NCBI RefSeq assembly: GCF_002251295.1
Contig: NZ_NPJA01000015.1
Span: 1 to 64,000 of the forward strand
Origin: Prevotella sp. P5-50
GTDB lineage: Bacteria > Bacteroidota > Bacteroidia > Bacteroidales > Bacteroidaceae
Length of the DNA stretch: 64,000 bases
Direction of reading: 5' to 3'
Every line of letters starts with the position of its first letter. Position 1 is the first letter of the stretch. The notes beneath the pieces were generated by a model that saw nothing but the letters and a program-made list of their open reading frames with translations, was not told the origin of the DNA and ran no database searches. Positions 54,363 through 64,000 of the stretch are shown piece by piece. Position numbers and translations under genes: made by a program.

Positions 54363-54977
54363 ATGCCAGGATTAATTGGAAAGAAAATCGGAATGACATC
54401 CGTATTCAGTGCCGACGGTAAGAATGTACCGTGCACTGTTATCGAAGCCGGTCCTTGTGTTGTTACTCAAGTAAAGACCGTCGAGAAAGACGGTTATGCT
54501 GCCCTTCAGCTGGCCTTTGGTGACAAGAAGGAAAAGAACACCACTAAGGCTATGCAAGGTGTATTCAAGAAAGCAGGTACAACACCTAAGGCTCACTTGG
54601 CCGAGTTCAAATTTGACGAAGAGCACAATCTCGGTGATGTTATCACTGTAGAGTTGTTTAGCGACAATGACTTCGTTGACGTTGTAGGAACTTCTAAGGG
54701 TAAGGGCTTCCAGGGCGTTATGAAGCGTCATGGCTTCGGTGGTGTTGGTCAGGCTACCCACGGTCAGGATGACCGCGCACGTAAGCCAGGTTCTATCGGT
54801 GCTTGTTCGTACCCTGCTAAGGTGTTTAAGGGAATGCGCATGGGCGGTCACATGGGTAGTGAGCGCGTAACCACGCAGAATCTCAAAGTATTGAAAGTAA
54901 TACCGGAACACAATCTTATCCTTGTCAAAGGTAGTGTTGCTGGTTGTAATGGTTCAACCGTTTTAATTCAGAAGTAA
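54363..54977 (+). CDS. rplC: Ribosomal protein L3
   Basis: A 204-residue large-subunit protein near the peptidyl-transferase centre. It begins [18 protein letters not shown] and has [14 protein letters not shown] and the methylated-Gln region [16 protein letters not shown]. rplD starts 3 bases after it. Confidence 0.97.
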   Translation: MPGLIGKKIGMTSVFSADGKNVPCTVIEAGPCVVTQVKTVEKDGYAALQLAFGDKKEKNTTKAMQGVFKKAGTTPKAHLAEFKFDEEHNLGDVITVELFSDNDFVDVVGTSKGKGFQGVMKRHGFGGVGQATHGQDDRARKPGSIGACSYPAKVFKGMRMGGHMGSERVTTQNLKVLKVIPEHNLILVKGSVAGCNGSTVLIQK

Positions 54978-54980
54978 GCA

Positions 54981-55610
54981 ATGGAAATTAACGTATTAGA
55001 TATCAATGGTCAGGAGACCGGAAGAAAGGTTACGTTAAACGAATCTATCTTCGGAATTGAACCAAATGACCACGTTCTTTATTTGGACGTAAAGCAGTAT
55101 CTCGCTAACCAGCGTCAGGGTACACATAAGGCTAAGGAAAGAAGTGAGCATGCAGGTTCAACCCGTAAGCTCGGTCGTCAGAAAGGTGGCGGCGGTGCAC
55201 GTCATGGTGATATTAACTCTCCTCTGTTGCGTGGTGGTGGTCGCGTATTCGGTCCCCGTCCGCGTGACTATCGTTTCAAACTCAACAAAAAAGTAAAGGT
55301 TCTTGCACGTAAGTCTGCTCTGTCTTACAAGGCACAGGAGAATGCAATCATTGTTGTTGAAGACTTCAATTTTGAGGCTCCAAAAACTAAAGATTTCATA
55401 AAAGTTGCTAAAAATCTTAAAGTTGAGGGCAAAAAACTGCTGATGGTTTTGCCAGAAGCAAATAAAAATGTATATTTGTCAGCTCGTAATTTGCAGCGCT
55501 CTGAAATTGCCCTTGCAGCACAGCTCAATTCATACAAAGTTTTGAATGCTGATGTGATGGTGATCACTGAGAATTCGCTCAAGGCTATCGAGGCTGTTTT
55601 AAACAAATAA
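54981..55610 (+). CDS. rplD: Ribosomal protein L4
   Basis: A 209-residue protein lining the exit tunnel. The tunnel loop [30 protein letters not shown] is intact with no macrolide-resistance change evident. It starts with an extension typical of Bacteroidetes ([20 protein letters not shown]). Confidence 0.96.
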   Translation: MEINVLDINGQETGRKVTLNESIFGIEPNDHVLYLDVKQYLANQRQGTHKAKERSEHAGSTRKLGRQKGGGGARHGDINSPLLRGGGRVFGPRPRDYRFKLNKKVKVLARKSALSYKAQENAIIVVEDFNFEAPKTKDFIKVAKNLKVEGKKLLMVLPEANKNVYLSARNLQRSEIALAAQLNSYKVLNADVMVITENSLKAIEAVLNK

Positions 55611-55624
55611 AGGAGACATAGAAT

Positions 55625-55984
55625 ATGACATATATCATCAAGCCTCTGATTTCAGAGAAAATGAATAATATCACAGAGAAGTCTTCTGCTGACAGAACTT
55701 TCAAGGCTAAGACCGGTGCCCACAAGGGTGAGATGGTTACTAAGAAGGCTCAGGCTAAATACGGTTTTATCGTAAAGCCTGAAGCCAAAAAGCTTGAGAT
55801 TAAGTCAGAGATCGAAGCTCTGTATAATGTTACAGTAGAGAATGTGAACACACTTCGCTATGCCGGCAAGCGCTCTCAGCGTTACACCAAGGCAGGACTC
55901 GTGAGAGGCCAGAAGAATGCGTTCAAGAAGGCAATCGTTACTCTTAAGGAGGGCGACACTATTGATTTTTATAGCAATATTTAA
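55625..55984 (+). CDS. rplW: Ribosomal protein L23 with internal insertion
   Basis: A 119-residue protein at the tunnel exit, where nascent-chain factors dock. The usual core is present (IIKPLISEKM at the start; YGFIVKPEAKKLEIKSEIEALYNVTV and LKEGDTIDFYSNI later). Compared with the roughly 96-residue form known in other Bacteroidales, about 23 extra Lys/Thr/Gly-rich residues lie at about 20-45, between the first strand and YGFIV. Confidence 0.94.
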   Translation: MTYIIKPLISEKMNNITEKSSADRTFKAKTGAHKGEMVTKKAQAKYGFIVKPEAKKLEIKSEIEALYNVTVENVNTLRYAGKRSQRYTKAGLVRGQKNAFKKAIVTLKEGDTIDFYSNI

Positions 55985-55992
55985 AATAAAAA

Positions 55993-56820
55993 ATGGCAGT
56001 ACGTAAATTTAAACCCGTTACTCCGGGTCAAAGACACAAGATTATTGGCACGTTCGAGGATATTACTGCATCCGTGCCAGAGAAGTCTCTCGTTTACGGT
56101 AAGCGTTCTACCGGTGGTCGAAACAACACCGGTAAGATGACCGTTCGTTATATGGGCGGTGGTCACAAGAAGAAGTATCGTTTGGTCGACTTCAAGCGAG
56201 AGAAAGATGGTGTTCCAGCCGTAGTAAAGACAATTGAATACGATCCGAACCGTTCGGCTCGTATTGCATTGCTTTTCTATGCTGATGGTGAAAAACGTTA
56301 TATCATTGCTCCTAACGGACTGCAGGTTGGTGCAACCTTGATGTCAGGAGAGGATGCAGCGCCTGAGGTAGGTAATGCACTCCCATTGGCTAACATTCCC
56401 GTTGGTACCGTCATCCACAACATTGAGATGCGTCCCGGTCAAGGTGCTAAGCTCGTTCGTTCGGCTGGTAATTTCGCTCAGTTGACTTCTCGTGAGGGCA
56501 GTTATTGTGTTATTAAGCTTCCTTCAGGAGAGACTCGTCAGATTCTCTCTGCTTGTAAGGCTACAGTAGGTAGTGTAGGAAACTCTGACCACGCACTTGA
56601 GCAGTCTGGTAAGGCTGGTCGCTCACGCTGGTTGGGCCGTCGTCCTCACAACCGTGGTGTTGTTATGAACCCGCATGATCACCCAATGGGTGGTGGTGAA
56701 GGACGTCAGTCTGGAGGTCACCCACGTTCACGCAAGGGCTTGTACGCTAAGGGTCTCAAGACTCGTGCACCTAAGAAGCTTTCAAACAAGTATATTATTG
56801 AAAGAGCTAACAAGAAGTAA
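55993..56820 (+). CDS. rplB: Ribosomal protein L2
   Basis: A 275-residue protein beside the peptidyl-transferase centre. [22 protein letters not shown] and the C-terminal [21 protein letters not shown] (with the critical His) are intact. It follows rplW by 8 bases. Confidence 0.98.
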   Translation: MAVRKFKPVTPGQRHKIIGTFEDITASVPEKSLVYGKRSTGGRNNTGKMTVRYMGGGHKKKYRLVDFKREKDGVPAVVKTIEYDPNRSARIALLFYADGEKRYIIAPNGLQVGATLMSGEDAAPEVGNALPLANIPVGTVIHNIEMRPGQGAKLVRSAGNFAQLTSREGSYCVIKLPSGETRQILSACKATVGSVGNSDHALEQSGKAGRSRWLGRRPHNRGVVMNPHDHPMGGGEGRQSGGHPRSRKGLYAKGLKTRAPKKLSNKYIIERANKK

Positions 56821-56844
56821 TCACGAAGTTAATTAGAGTAAATT

Positions 56845-57111
56845 ATGAGTCGTTCATTAAAAAAAGGCCCTTACATCAACGTATCTCTCGAGAAGAAAGT
56901 TCTTGCCATGAATGAGAGTGGCAAAAAGAGTGTCGTTAAGACATGGGCTAGAGCTTCAATGATTTCCCCCGATTTCGTGGGACATACAGTTGCAGTTCAC
57001 AACGGAAATAAGTTCATTCCTGTTTACATTACTGAAAACATGGTTGGTCACAAGCTCGGAGAGTTTGCCCCCACTCGTCGCTTCGGCGGACATGCTGGTA
57101 ATAAGAAATAA
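56845..57111 (+). CDS. rpsS: Ribosomal protein S19
   Basis: An 88-residue protein of the 30S head. It begins [18 protein letters not shown] and contains [19 protein letters not shown]. Confidence 0.97.
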   Translation: MSRSLKKGPYINVSLEKKVLAMNESGKKSVVKTWARASMISPDFVGHTVAVHNGNKFIPVYITENMVGHKLGEFAPTRRFGGHAGNKK

Positions 57112-57146
57112 CAGGCTAATCCACCAGAAATAAAAAGAATAAAATA

Positions 57147-57548
57147 ATGGGAGCAAGAAAAAAAATTGCGGCTAATAAAAGACAAGAAGCCAAAAAGACA
57201 CAGTATTTTGCAAAGCTGAAAGGTGTTCCTTCTTCTCCACGCAAGATGCGCTATGTCGTTGATATGATTCGAGGCATGGAAGTTAATCGTGCACTTGGCG
57301 TACTGAGATTCTCGAAGAAGGCCGCTTCGGCTGACGTTGAGAAACTTTTGCGTTCAGCTATTGCCAACTGGGAAGCCAAAAACGATCGCAAGGCTGAAGA
57401 TGGCGAACTTTACGTAACACGCGTCTTCGTTGATGAAGGTGTTACAATGAAACGTATGAGACCGGCACCTCAGGGTCGTGGATACCGCATTCGTAAGCGT
57501 TCTAACCACGTTACTCTGTTTGTTGATGCTAAAACTAATGATAAATAA
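57147..57548 (+). CDS. rplV: Ribosomal protein L22
   Basis: A 133-residue tunnel protein. [18 protein letters not shown] and the beta-hairpin [23 protein letters not shown] are intact. It lies 35 bases after rpsS and 5 before rpsC. Confidence 0.97.
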   Translation: MGARKKIAANKRQEAKKTQYFAKLKGVPSSPRKMRYVVDMIRGMEVNRALGVLRFSKKAASADVEKLLRSAIANWEAKNDRKAEDGELYVTRVFVDEGVTMKRMRPAPQGRGYRIRKRSNHVTLFVDAKTNDK

Positions 57549-57553
57549 TAAGT

Positions 57554-58276
57554 ATGGGACAGAAAATAAATCCAATTAGCAACCGTCTTGGAATTATCAA
57601 AGGTTGGGATTCAAATTGGTTCGGAGGCAAGGACTTCGGAGATAACTTGGTAGAGGATCAGAAAATCCGCAAGTACCTCAACGAACGTCTGGCTAAAGCT
57701 AGCGTATCAAAAATTGTCATCGAACGTACATTGAAGCTCGTTACCATTACTATTTGTACCGCTCGCCCCGGTATTGTCATTGGTAAAGGTGGACAGGATG
57801 TCGATAAATTGAAAGAGGAACTGAAGAAGCTCTATGATAAAGAGATTCAAATCAATATCTTCGAAGTGAAGAGACCTGAGCTCGATGCAACAATCGTTGC
57901 CAACAACATCGCTCGCCAGATAGAAGGCAAAATCGCTTACCGCCGTGCTATCAAGATGGCTGTTGCCAACACCATGCGTGCAGGAGCAGAAGGTATTAAA
58001 GTACAGATCTCCGGTCGTTTGAACGGTGCTGAAATTGCACGCAGCGAAATGATCAAAGAAGGTCGTACTCCACTCCACACTTTCCGTGCTGATATTGACT
58101 ACTGCCAGGCAGAGGCTCTTACAAAAGTTGGACTGCTGGGATTGAAGGTTTGGATTTGCCGTGGAGAAGTTTACGGTAAGGTTGATCTGGCTCCAAACTT
58201 CACTCAGGAGAAAGGCATGGGTCGCTCTAATGGTGGTAACAATGGTGGCAGAAAGTTCCGTAATAGAAAAAAGTAA
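57554..58276 (+). CDS. rpsC: Ribosomal protein S3
   Basis: A 240-residue protein with the KH domain motif [20 protein letters not shown], helping mRNA entry. The C-terminal domain ends with a Gly/Asn/Arg-rich tail ([16 protein letters not shown]). Confidence 0.97.
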   Translation: MGQKINPISNRLGIIKGWDSNWFGGKDFGDNLVEDQKIRKYLNERLAKASVSKIVIERTLKLVTITICTARPGIVIGKGGQDVDKLKEELKKLYDKEIQINIFEVKRPELDATIVANNIARQIEGKIAYRRAIKMAVANTMRAGAEGIKVQISGRLNGAEIARSEMIKEGRTPLHTFRADIDYCQAEALTKVGLLGLKVWICRGEVYGKVDLAPNFTQEKGMGRSNGGNNGGRKFRNRKK

Positions 58277-58300
58277 TTAACGTTAAAGTAAGAAGCTAAC

Positions 58301-58729
58301 ATGTTACAGCCTAAGAGAGTAAGATATAGAAGACCTCAAGATGGACGTGGCAATAAAGGCAACGCTCACAGAGGTACGCAACTGGCCTTCGGTTCTTTCG
58401 GTATCAAGACACTTGACGCCAAGTGGATTGACAGCCGTCAGATTGAGGCAGCCCGTGTTGCTATCAACCGTTATATGAACCGTGAAGGTCAGGTATGGAT
58501 CCGCATCTTCCCCGACAAACCTATCACCCGCAAGCCTGCTGATGTACGTATGGGTAAAGGTAAAGGTGACCCCGCAGGATGGGTTGCTCCGGTAACACCC
58601 GGACGCATCCTCTTCGAGGTTGAAGGTGTTCCTTTTGAGACAGCCAAAGAGGCTCTTCGCCTCGGCGCTCAGAAGTTGCCTGTTAAGACTAAGTTTGTTG
58701 TTCGACGTGATTACGATAAAAACGCTTAA
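58301..58729 (+). CDS. rplP: Ribosomal protein L16
   Basis: A 142-residue protein near the A site. It begins [34 protein letters not shown] and has [17 protein letters not shown]. Confidence 0.97.
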   Translation: MLQPKRVRYRRPQDGRGNKGNAHRGTQLAFGSFGIKTLDAKWIDSRQIEAARVAINRYMNREGQVWIRIFPDKPITRKPADVRMGKGKGDPAGWVAPVTPGRILFEVEGVPFETAKEALRLGAQKLPVKTKFVVRRDYDKNA

Positions 58730-58732
58730 TTT

Positions 58733-58927
58733 ATGAAGACAAAGGAAATCAAAGAGCTCGAGACCAAAGAATTGGCCGAGAAATTGGAGACTGAAGTTGC
58801 CAAGTACAACATGATGAAGATTAATCATGCAGTAACTCCTGTGGAAAATCCATCTCAGATTAAAGCAGCACGTCGTGATATCGCTCGTATGAAGACGGAG
58901 CTCCGTCAAAGAGAACTTAACAAATAA
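58733..58927 (+). CDS. rpmC: Ribosomal protein L29
   Basis: A 64-residue two-helix protein near the tunnel exit. [49 protein letters not shown] is typical of the family. Confidence 0.95.
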   Translation: MKTKEIKELETKELAEKLETEVAKYNMMKINHAVTPVENPSQIKAARRDIARMKTELRQRELNK

Positions 58928-58929
58928 TA

Positions 58930-59196
58930 ATGGTTCAGATGGAAACAAGAAATTTAAGAAAGACAAGACAGGGTGTTGTCATCAGCAACAAAATGGATAA
59001 AACCATTGTTATTGCCGCTAAGTTCAAAGAGAAGCACCCTATTTATGGTAAGTTTGTCCAGAAGACAAAGAAGTACCATGCTCATGATGAGAATAACGAG
59101 TGCAACGTAGGTGACACCGTTCTTGTTATGGAGACCCGTCCCTTGTCGAAGACAAAGAGATGGAGATTAGTACAAATCGTAGAAAAAGCTAAGTAA
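58930..59196 (+). CDS. rpsQ: Ribosomal protein S17
   Basis: An 88-residue OB-fold protein of the 30S body. [37 protein letters not shown] is diagnostic. ATG 58930 is two bases after the rpmC stop; ATG 58939 (METRNLRK) is an equally good start by comparison with relatives. Confidence 0.95.
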   Translation: MVQMETRNLRKTRQGVVISNKMDKTIVIAAKFKEKHPIYGKFVQKTKKYHAHDENNECNVGDTVLVMETRPLSKTKRWRLVQIVEKAK

Positions 59197-59198
59197 TT

Positions 59199-59564
59199 AT
59201 GATACAAGCAGAATCAAGACTGACAGTAGCAGACAACAGCGGCGCTCGCGAGGCCCTTTGCATTCGTGTATTGGGTGGTACACGCCGTCGTTATGCAAGT
59301 GTAGGTGATGTGATCGTTGTTGCTATCAAGAACGCCATCCCTACTAGTGATGTTAAAAAGGGTGCAGTATCAAAGGCTTTGGTTGTTCGCACAAAGAAAG
59401 AGATTCGTCGTGCTGATGGTTCTTATATCCGTTTCGACGATAATGCTTGTGTGCTTTTGAACAATGCTGGTGAGCTCCGCGGAAGCCGTATTTTCGGTCC
59501 TGTTGCACGTGAGTTGCGTGCTGTAAATATGAAGGTCGTTTCACTGGCACCTGAGGTTCTTTAA
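59199..59564 (+). CDS. rplN: Ribosomal protein L14
   Basis: A 121-residue protein at the subunit interface. It begins [27 protein letters not shown] and is 2 bases after rpsQ. It opens the spc part of the operon. Confidence 0.97.
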   Translation: MIQAESRLTVADNSGAREALCIRVLGGTRRRYASVGDVIVVAIKNAIPTSDVKKGAVSKALVVRTKKEIRRADGSYIRFDDNACVLLNNAGELRGSRIFGPVARELRAVNMKVVSLAPEVL

Positions 59565-59584
59565 CATTATAAAGTATTAAAGAA

Positions 59585-59902
59585 ATGAGTAAGTTACATA
59601 TTAAAAAAGGTGATGAGGTAATCGTCCTCGCTGGTAAGAATAAAAACAGCAAGGGAAAGGTGCTCAAAGTCTTGGTAAAGGAAGAAAAGGCTATTGTTGA
59701 AGGAGTCAATATGGTTTCTAAGAGCACTAAGCCTAATGCCCAGAACCCTCAGGGAGGTATTATCAAGCAAGAAGCTCCTATTCATATCTCAAATATTAGT
59801 CTGATTGACCCGAAGAGCGGTAAGCCTACTCGTGTTTCTATCAAACATGATGGCAAAAACGTAATCCGTGTCTCTAAAAAGTCAGGGGAGGAAATTAAGT
59901 AA
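59585..59902 (+). CDS. rplX: Ribosomal protein L24
   Basis: A 105-residue KOW-domain protein that starts 50S assembly. [27 protein letters not shown] is the KOW motif. Its stop codon shares one base with the start of rplE. Confidence 0.96.
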   Translation: MSKLHIKKGDEVIVLAGKNKNSKGKVLKVLVKEEKAIVEGVNMVSKSTKPNAQNPQGGIIKQEAPIHISNISLIDPKSGKPTRVSIKHDGKNVIRVSKKSGEEIK

Positions 59903-60456
59903 TGGATACAGCACAGTTAAAGAAAGAGTATAAGGAGAAAATTGCTCCAGCTCTCCAGAAGCAGTTCAACTACACTTCAGCCATGCAGATTCCTGTCCTG
60001 AAGAAAATTGTTATCAACCAGGGTTTGGGTGATGCAACTCAGGATAAGAAAATCATTGATGTTGCTATCAATGAAATTTCTACTATCGCTGGACAGAAGG
60101 CCGTTGCAACCTATTCCAAGAAGGATATTGCTAACTTCAAACTTCGTAAGAAGATGCCTATCGGTGTTATGGTAACTTTGCGTCGTGAGCGTATGTATGA
60201 GTTCCTTGAGAGACTCGTACGTGTTGCTTTGCCTCGTATCCGTGACTTCAAGGGTATCGAAAGCAAGTTTGATGGTCGTGGTAACTATACTCTTGGTGTT
60301 CAGGAGCAGATTATCTTCCCTGAAATCAACATTGACTCAGTGGACCGCATCCAGGGTATGAACATTACCTTCGTTACTTCGGCTACTACCGACGAAGAAG
60401 GTTATGCTCTCCTCAAAGCTTTCGGTCTGCCATTCAAAAACGCTAAAAAAGATTAA
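59902..60456 (+). CDS. rplE: Ribosomal protein L5
   Basis: A 184-residue 5S rRNA-binding protein of the central protuberance. [20 protein letters not shown] and [19 protein letters not shown] are conserved. It overlaps rplX by one base, which implies coupled translation. Confidence 0.97.
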   Translation: MDTAQLKKEYKEKIAPALQKQFNYTSAMQIPVLKKIVINQGLGDATQDKKIIDVAINEISTIAGQKAVATYSKKDIANFKLRKKMPIGVMVTLRRERMYEFLERLVRVALPRIRDFKGIESKFDGRGNYTLGVQEQIIFPEINIDSVDRIQGMNITFVTSATTDEEGYALLKAFGLPFKNAKKD

Positions 60457-60461
60457 TAGAT

Positions 60462-60764
60462 ATGGCAAAAGAATCTATGAAGGCTCGCGAGGTAAAGCGT
60501 GCTAAGATGGTTGCTCAATACGCCGAGAAACGTGCTGCCCTGAAGAAAATCATCGCAACAACAGAGGATCCCGCAGAAGCTTACGAGGCAGCTCGTAAAC
60601 TTCAAAGCATTCCTAAGAATGCTAATCCTATCCGTCTGCACAACCGTTGCAAGATTACAGGACGCCCCAAAGGTTATATGCGTCAGTTTGGACTGTCGCG
60701 TATTCAGTTCCGTGAGATGGCCTCAAACGGTCTGATTCCAGGCGTAAAGAAAGCAAGTTGGTAA
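60462..60764 (+). CDS. rpsN: Ribosomal protein S14 (zinc-independent form)
   Basis: A 100-residue protein of the 30S head. It has [43 protein letters not shown] and no CxxC pairs, so it needs no zinc. About ten extra residues near 32-45 ([14 protein letters not shown]) make it longer than the 89-residue form in some relatives. A short hairpin (60805-60819) lies in the spacer before rpsH. Confidence 0.95.
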   Translation: MAKESMKAREVKRAKMVAQYAEKRAALKKIIATTEDPAEAYEAARKLQSIPKNANPIRLHNRCKITGRPKGYMRQFGLSRIQFREMASNGLIPGVKKASW

Positions 60765-60838
60765 TCAACATTTGAATCGAAAGAGATTATTTATTTAATA
60801 TTGTCGGGGTTGTCCCGATTAATTAAACATTTTATTTT

Positions 60839-61234
60839 ATGACAGATCCAATAGCAGATTATCTGACAAGACTCAGAAACGCAATTATGGCTCATCACCG
60901 TGTTGTTGAAGTTCCTGCGTCTAACTTGAAGAAGGAAATCACTAAGATCCTCTTCGAGAAGGGTTACATCTTGAACTACAAGTTCGTAGAAGATGGACCT
61001 CAGGGAAGTATCAAAGTTGCTTTGAAGTATGACCCTGCAACAAAGGCAAATGCCATTAAGTGTTTGAAACGCGTATCGACTCCAGGTCTTCGCAAATACA
61101 CTGGCTACAAAGACATGCCGAGAGTTATTAACGGATTAGGTATTGCAATCTTATCTACATCCCAAGGTGTAATGACAGACAAAGAAGCTTCTGATTTGAA
61201 AATTGGTGGCGAAATACTTTGTTATGTATATTAA
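60839..61234 (+). CDS. rpsH: Ribosomal protein S8
   Basis: A 131-residue rRNA-binding protein and usual translational regulator of the spc operon. DPIADYLTRLRNAIMAHHRVVEVPASNLKKEI and the end GVMTDKEASDLKIGGEILCYVY are typical. Confidence 0.97.
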   Translation: MTDPIADYLTRLRNAIMAHHRVVEVPASNLKKEITKILFEKGYILNYKFVEDGPQGSIKVALKYDPATKANAIKCLKRVSTPGLRKYTGYKDMPRVINGLGIAILSTSQGVMTDKEASDLKIGGEILCYVY

Positions 61235-61250
61235 ATTGGAGGAATAGCAT

Positions 61251-61820
61251 ATGTCAAGAATAGGTAAATTGCCAATTAGTATTCCTGCTGGTGTTACTGT
61301 AGCTCAGGGTCAGGATGGAATTGTAACCGTTAAGGGTCCCAAGGGTGAACTCTCTCAAAAGGTTGATTCTTCTATCAAGGTGACTATTGCTGATGGTCAC
61401 GTTTCTTTCGAAATTGACGAGAATAGTCCTGTTAATCTCAAACAGAAACAGGCTTTCCATGGTCTTTACCGTGCCCTTGTACACAACATGGTTGTTGGTG
61501 TAAGTGAAGGTTATAAGAAGGAAATGGAACTGATCGGTGTAGGTTATCGTGTTTCAAATCAGGGTAATCTTATCGAGTTCTCTCTCGGTTATACTCACCC
61601 CATTTTCCTTCAGCTTCCAAGTGAAGTAAAGGTTGAGACTAAGTCTGAGCGCAACCAGAATCCTCAGATTGTACTTGAGTCTTGCGACAAACAGTTGCTC
61701 GGACTCATCTGTGCTAAGATTCGTTCTTTCCGTATGCCTGAACCTTATAAAGGAAAGGGTATCTTGTTCAAGGGCGAGGTTATCCGTCGTAAATCGGGTA
61801 AGTCAGCTTCAGCTAAGTAA
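61251..61820 (+). CDS. rplF: Ribosomal protein L6
   Basis: A 189-residue protein beside the factor-binding site. It begins SRIGKLPISIPAGVTV, and the C-terminal motif PEPYKGKGILFKGEVIRRKSGKSA is intact. GGAGG precedes its start, a fairly clear Shine-Dalgarno site. Confidence 0.97.
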   Translation: MSRIGKLPISIPAGVTVAQGQDGIVTVKGPKGELSQKVDSSIKVTIADGHVSFEIDENSPVNLKQKQAFHGLYRALVHNMVVGVSEGYKKEMELIGVGYRVSNQGNLIEFSLGYTHPIFLQLPSEVKVETKSERNQNPQIVLESCDKQLLGLICAKIRSFRMPEPYKGKGILFKGEVIRRKSGKSASAK

Positions 61821-61844
61821 TAATCATTAAACGAATTGAAGATT

Positions 61845-62189
61845 ATGACAACAAAGAAAGTAGAAAGACGAATTAAGATCAAATACAGAATTCGTAAGAA
61901 CGTTTTCGGCACAGCCGAGCGTCCCCGCTTGAGCGTTTTCCGTAGTAACAAGCAGATTTATGCTCAGGTGATAAATGATTTGGAAGGTAAAACTCTTGCA
62001 TCTGCATCTTCTCTCGGTCTTGAGGCTATGCCTAAGATCGAACAGGCTGAGAAGGTTGGCGAATTGGTAGCCCAGAAGGCCAAGGAGGCTGGCGTTGAAA
62101 GCGTAGTCTTTGACCGTAACGGTTATCTCTATCATGGCCGAGTAAAGTCTTTGGCTGATGCAGCTCGTAAAGGTGGACTTAATTTCTAA
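61845..62189 (+). CDS. rplR: Ribosomal protein L18
   Basis: A 114-residue 5S rRNA-binding protein. It begins [41 protein letters not shown] and ends [19 protein letters not shown]. The ATG at 61845 is preferred over an in-frame TTG at 61836. Confidence 0.96.
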   Translation: MTTKKVERRIKIKYRIRKNVFGTAERPRLSVFRSNKQIYAQVINDLEGKTLASASSLGLEAMPKIEQAEKVGELVAQKAKEAGVESVVFDRNGYLYHGRVKSLADAARKGGLNF

Positions 62190-62195
62190 ACGATT

Positions 62196-62708
62196 ATGGC
62201 AATAAATAAAGTTAAAGTAAATAGTGACGTTGAGTTGAAAGACAGATTGGTTGCCATCAACCGTGTTACCAAAGTAACTAAGGGAGGTCGCACCTTTACT
62301 TTCGCAGCCATTGTTGTTGTCGGTGACGGCAACGGTATCATTGGTTGGGGTCTTGGCAAAGCTGGTGAAGTTACCGCAGCTATCGCCAAGGGTGTAGAAG
62401 CAGCCAAGAAGAATCTTGTAAAGGTTCCCGTACTCAAGGGAACCATTCCTCACGAGATGGAAGCACGTTACAGTGGTGCTCAGGTCTTCTTGAAGCCTGC
62501 TGCTGCTGGTACCGGTCTTGTTGCCGGTGGTGCTATGCGTGCTGTGCTTGAGAGCGTAGGTATTAAGGATATTCTGGCCAAGTCAAAGGGTTCTTCTAAC
62601 CCTCACAACTTGGTTAAGGCAACAATCGTTGCTTTGAGCCAGATTCGTGATGCTTATACTATTGCCGGCACACGTGGAATCAGTATGGATAAAGTATTTA
62701 GAGGATAA
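62196..62708 (+). CDS. rpsE: Ribosomal protein S5
   Basis: A 170-residue protein at the mRNA entry. [41 protein letters not shown] is the family core. It lies 6 bases after rplR. Confidence 0.97.
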   Translation: MAINKVKVNSDVELKDRLVAINRVTKVTKGGRTFTFAAIVVVGDGNGIIGWGLGKAGEVTAAIAKGVEAAKKNLVKVPVLKGTIPHEMEARYSGAQVFLKPAAAGTGLVAGGAMRAVLESVGIKDILAKSKGSSNPHNLVKATIVALSQIRDAYTIAGTRGISMDKVFRG

Positions 62709-62724
62709 TAAGGAGATATTAACT

Positions 62725-62901
62725 ATGGCAACAATTAAGATTAAGCAAATTAAAAGCAAAATCGGTTACCCTGTAGATCAGAAGCGTACTCTTCAGGCTC
62801 TTGGCCTTCGCAAGATCTCTCAGGTAGTTGAGGTGGAGGATACTCCTGTCATCCGTGGTATGGTACGTAAAGTCCATCACTTAGTGACTGTTATCGATTA
62901 A
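62725..62901 (+). CDS. rpmD: Ribosomal protein L30
   Basis: A 58-residue protein: [19 protein letters not shown] with [39 protein letters not shown] at 62708-62714 precedes the ATG at 62725. Longer in-frame starts lie inside rpsE and are rejected. Confidence 0.95.
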   Translation: MATIKIKQIKSKIGYPVDQKRTLQALGLRKISQVVEVEDTPVIRGMVRKVHHLVTVID

Positions 62902-62927
62902 TTATCATTTATTAAACAGATTCGAAT

Positions 62928-63374
62928 ATGAAACTTCATACTTTAAAGCCCGCTGAAGGCTCTACACATTCAAGCCGTCGAATCGGACGTGGTCCCGGTT
63001 CAGGTCTTGGTGGTACTTCTACGCGTGGTCACAAGGGTGCAAAGGCTCGTTCAGGTTACAAGAGAAAGATTGGTTTCGAAGGTGGTCAGATGCCTCTTCA
63101 GCGCCGTGTTCCTAAGGCTGGTTTCAAAAATATCAACCACAAGGAGTATTTCGCAGTAAACCTTTCTACACTTCAGAAGCTTGCTGAAAAGCATGGTTAT
63201 GCCAAGATTGGTGTTGCTGAACTCGTTGAAGCAGGTCTTACCAATGGTAAAGAGTTGGTTAAGGTTCTCGGAAACGGTGAACTGAAAGCCAAGGTAGATG
63301 TAGAAGCTAATGCATTCTCAAAAACTGCCGAAGAAGCAATCAAGGCAGTAGGTGGTAACGCAACAATTATCTAA
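62928..63374 (+). CDS. rplO: Ribosomal protein L15
   Basis: A 148-residue protein of late 50S assembly. It has SRRIGRGPGSGLGGTSTRGHKGAKARSG and GFEGGQMPLQRRVPKAGF. secY follows after 5 bases. Confidence 0.97.
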   Translation: MKLHTLKPAEGSTHSSRRIGRGPGSGLGGTSTRGHKGAKARSGYKRKIGFEGGQMPLQRRVPKAGFKNINHKEYFAVNLSTLQKLAEKHGYAKIGVAELVEAGLTNGKELVKVLGNGELKAKVDVEANAFSKTAEEAIKAVGGNATII

Positions 63375-63379
63375 AAAAG

Positions 63380-64000
63380 ATGAAGAAGTTTATAGAGACA
63401 CTGAAGAACATTTGGAAGATTGAGGATTTGCGTCAGCGCATCCTCATCACCTTCTTGTTTGTAGCAATATACCGTTTTGGTTCGTTCGTAGTTCTGCCTG
63501 GTATTAATCCTAGCATGCTCGACAAACTGCAGTCACAAACTCAAGGTGGCCTTATGTCACTTTTGGATATGTTCTCCGGTGGTGCATTTTCCAACGCATC
63601 AATTTTTGCGCTTGGAATCATGCCTTACATCTCTGCTTCTATCGTTATGCAGCTTCTTGCTGTTGCTGTACCTTATTTCCAAAAGATGCAGCGTGAAGGC
63701 GAGAGTGGCCGCAAAAAGATAATGACTTATACTCGGTATCTGACAGTAGGTATCCTGCTGTTTCAGGCACCGAGTTATCTCATTAACTTGAAAATGCAGG
63801 CTGGTCAAGCTTTGGCCTCGGGAATCAACTGGACGATTTTCTCAATCCCCGCATGTTTTATTCTCGCAGCAGGAAGTATGTTCATCCTTTGGTTGGGTGA
63901 GCGCATTACAGATAAAGGTATAGGCAATGGTATTTCTCTAATCATTATGATTGGTATCATCGCACGTCTGCCTCAAGCTTTCATCCAGGAAGTAGGCTCG
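63380..64000 (+). CDS. secY: Protein translocase subunit SecY, 5' part
   Basis: The first 207 codons of the Sec channel protein. It begins MKKFIETLKNIWKIEDLRQRILITFLFVAIYRFGSFVVLPGI. The plug region (SLLDMFSGGAFSNASIFALGIMPYISASIVMQL) and the first helices are normal. The gene runs off the right edge of the window, so there is no stop in view. Confidence 0.97.
   Translation, partial: MKKFIETLKNIWKIEDLRQRILITFLFVAIYRFGSFVVLPGINPSMLDKLQSQTQGGLMSLLDMFSGGAFSNASIFALGIMPYISASIVMQLLAVAVPYFQKMQREGESGRKKIMTYTRYLTVGILLFQAPSYLINLKMQAGQALASGINWTIFSIPACFILAAGSMFILWLGERITDKGIGNGISLIIMIGIIARLPQAFIQEVGS

Overview
The window reads as chromosomal DNA of a Bacteroidales bacterium, most likely of the Prevotella/Segatella group. 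Four things point there. It carries a porP-gldK-gldL-gldM-gldN type IX secretion (T9SS) block. Many genes are preceded by the Bacteroidetes promoter form TTTG-N19/20-TAnnTTTG instead of -35/-10 boxes. Start codons rarely have Shine-Dalgarno sequences. The translation genes run rpsU-xerC/D-hpf-tRNAs-tuf-secE-nusG-rplKAJL-rpoBC.

Layout. 1-1938: a complete IS4-family element (156-1479, 9-bp target duplication) inserted at the start codon of a yqeY-like gene. 2396-4528: a secreted two-domain pectin enzyme on the minus strand, divergent from the T9SS genes at 4718-10569. 10670-13879: a small outer-membrane barrel and PriA. 14332-18146: two minus-strand genes, a FadL-type porin and a 7TM-HD phosphohydrolase. 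18313-23854: gltX, the Kdo transferase waaA, a gamma-carbonic anhydrase-like protein and a secreted DUF5703 protein. 24211-25203: malate dehydrogenase. 25515-26302: a decayed type IIG/MmeI-like restriction-modification gene. 26477-31312: a TonB-type outer-membrane barrel and an Xaa-Pro aminopeptidase. 31433-46139: rpsU, a tyrosine recombinase, hpf, five tRNAs, tuf, secE, nusG, rplKAJL and rpoBC. 46475-50085: an accessory stretch with a nitroreductase, a broken fimbrillin-like lipoprotein gene and a hemolysin-III/PAQR-type membrane protein. 50755-64000: rpsL-rpsG-fusA and the S10/spc ribosomal protein operon, ending inside secY.

The genes are mostly housekeeping. The unusual content is between them. 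The spacers hold several families of short repeats: (i) a roughly 75-80 bp imperfect palindrome carrying a full Bacteroidetes promoter, found upstream of the pectin enzyme/porP pair and of priA, and as three tandem 87-bp copies before the aminopeptidase; (ii) a GGTGGTCGA plus alternating purine-pyrimidine element, in three spacers; (iii) tandem arrays with 11-, 22- and 22/23-bp periods; (iv) a 141-bp foldback with perfect 28-bp arms. No defence island, prophage or CRISPR array was seen. The best candidates for something undescribed are the promoter-carrying palindrome and the helical-period arrays.
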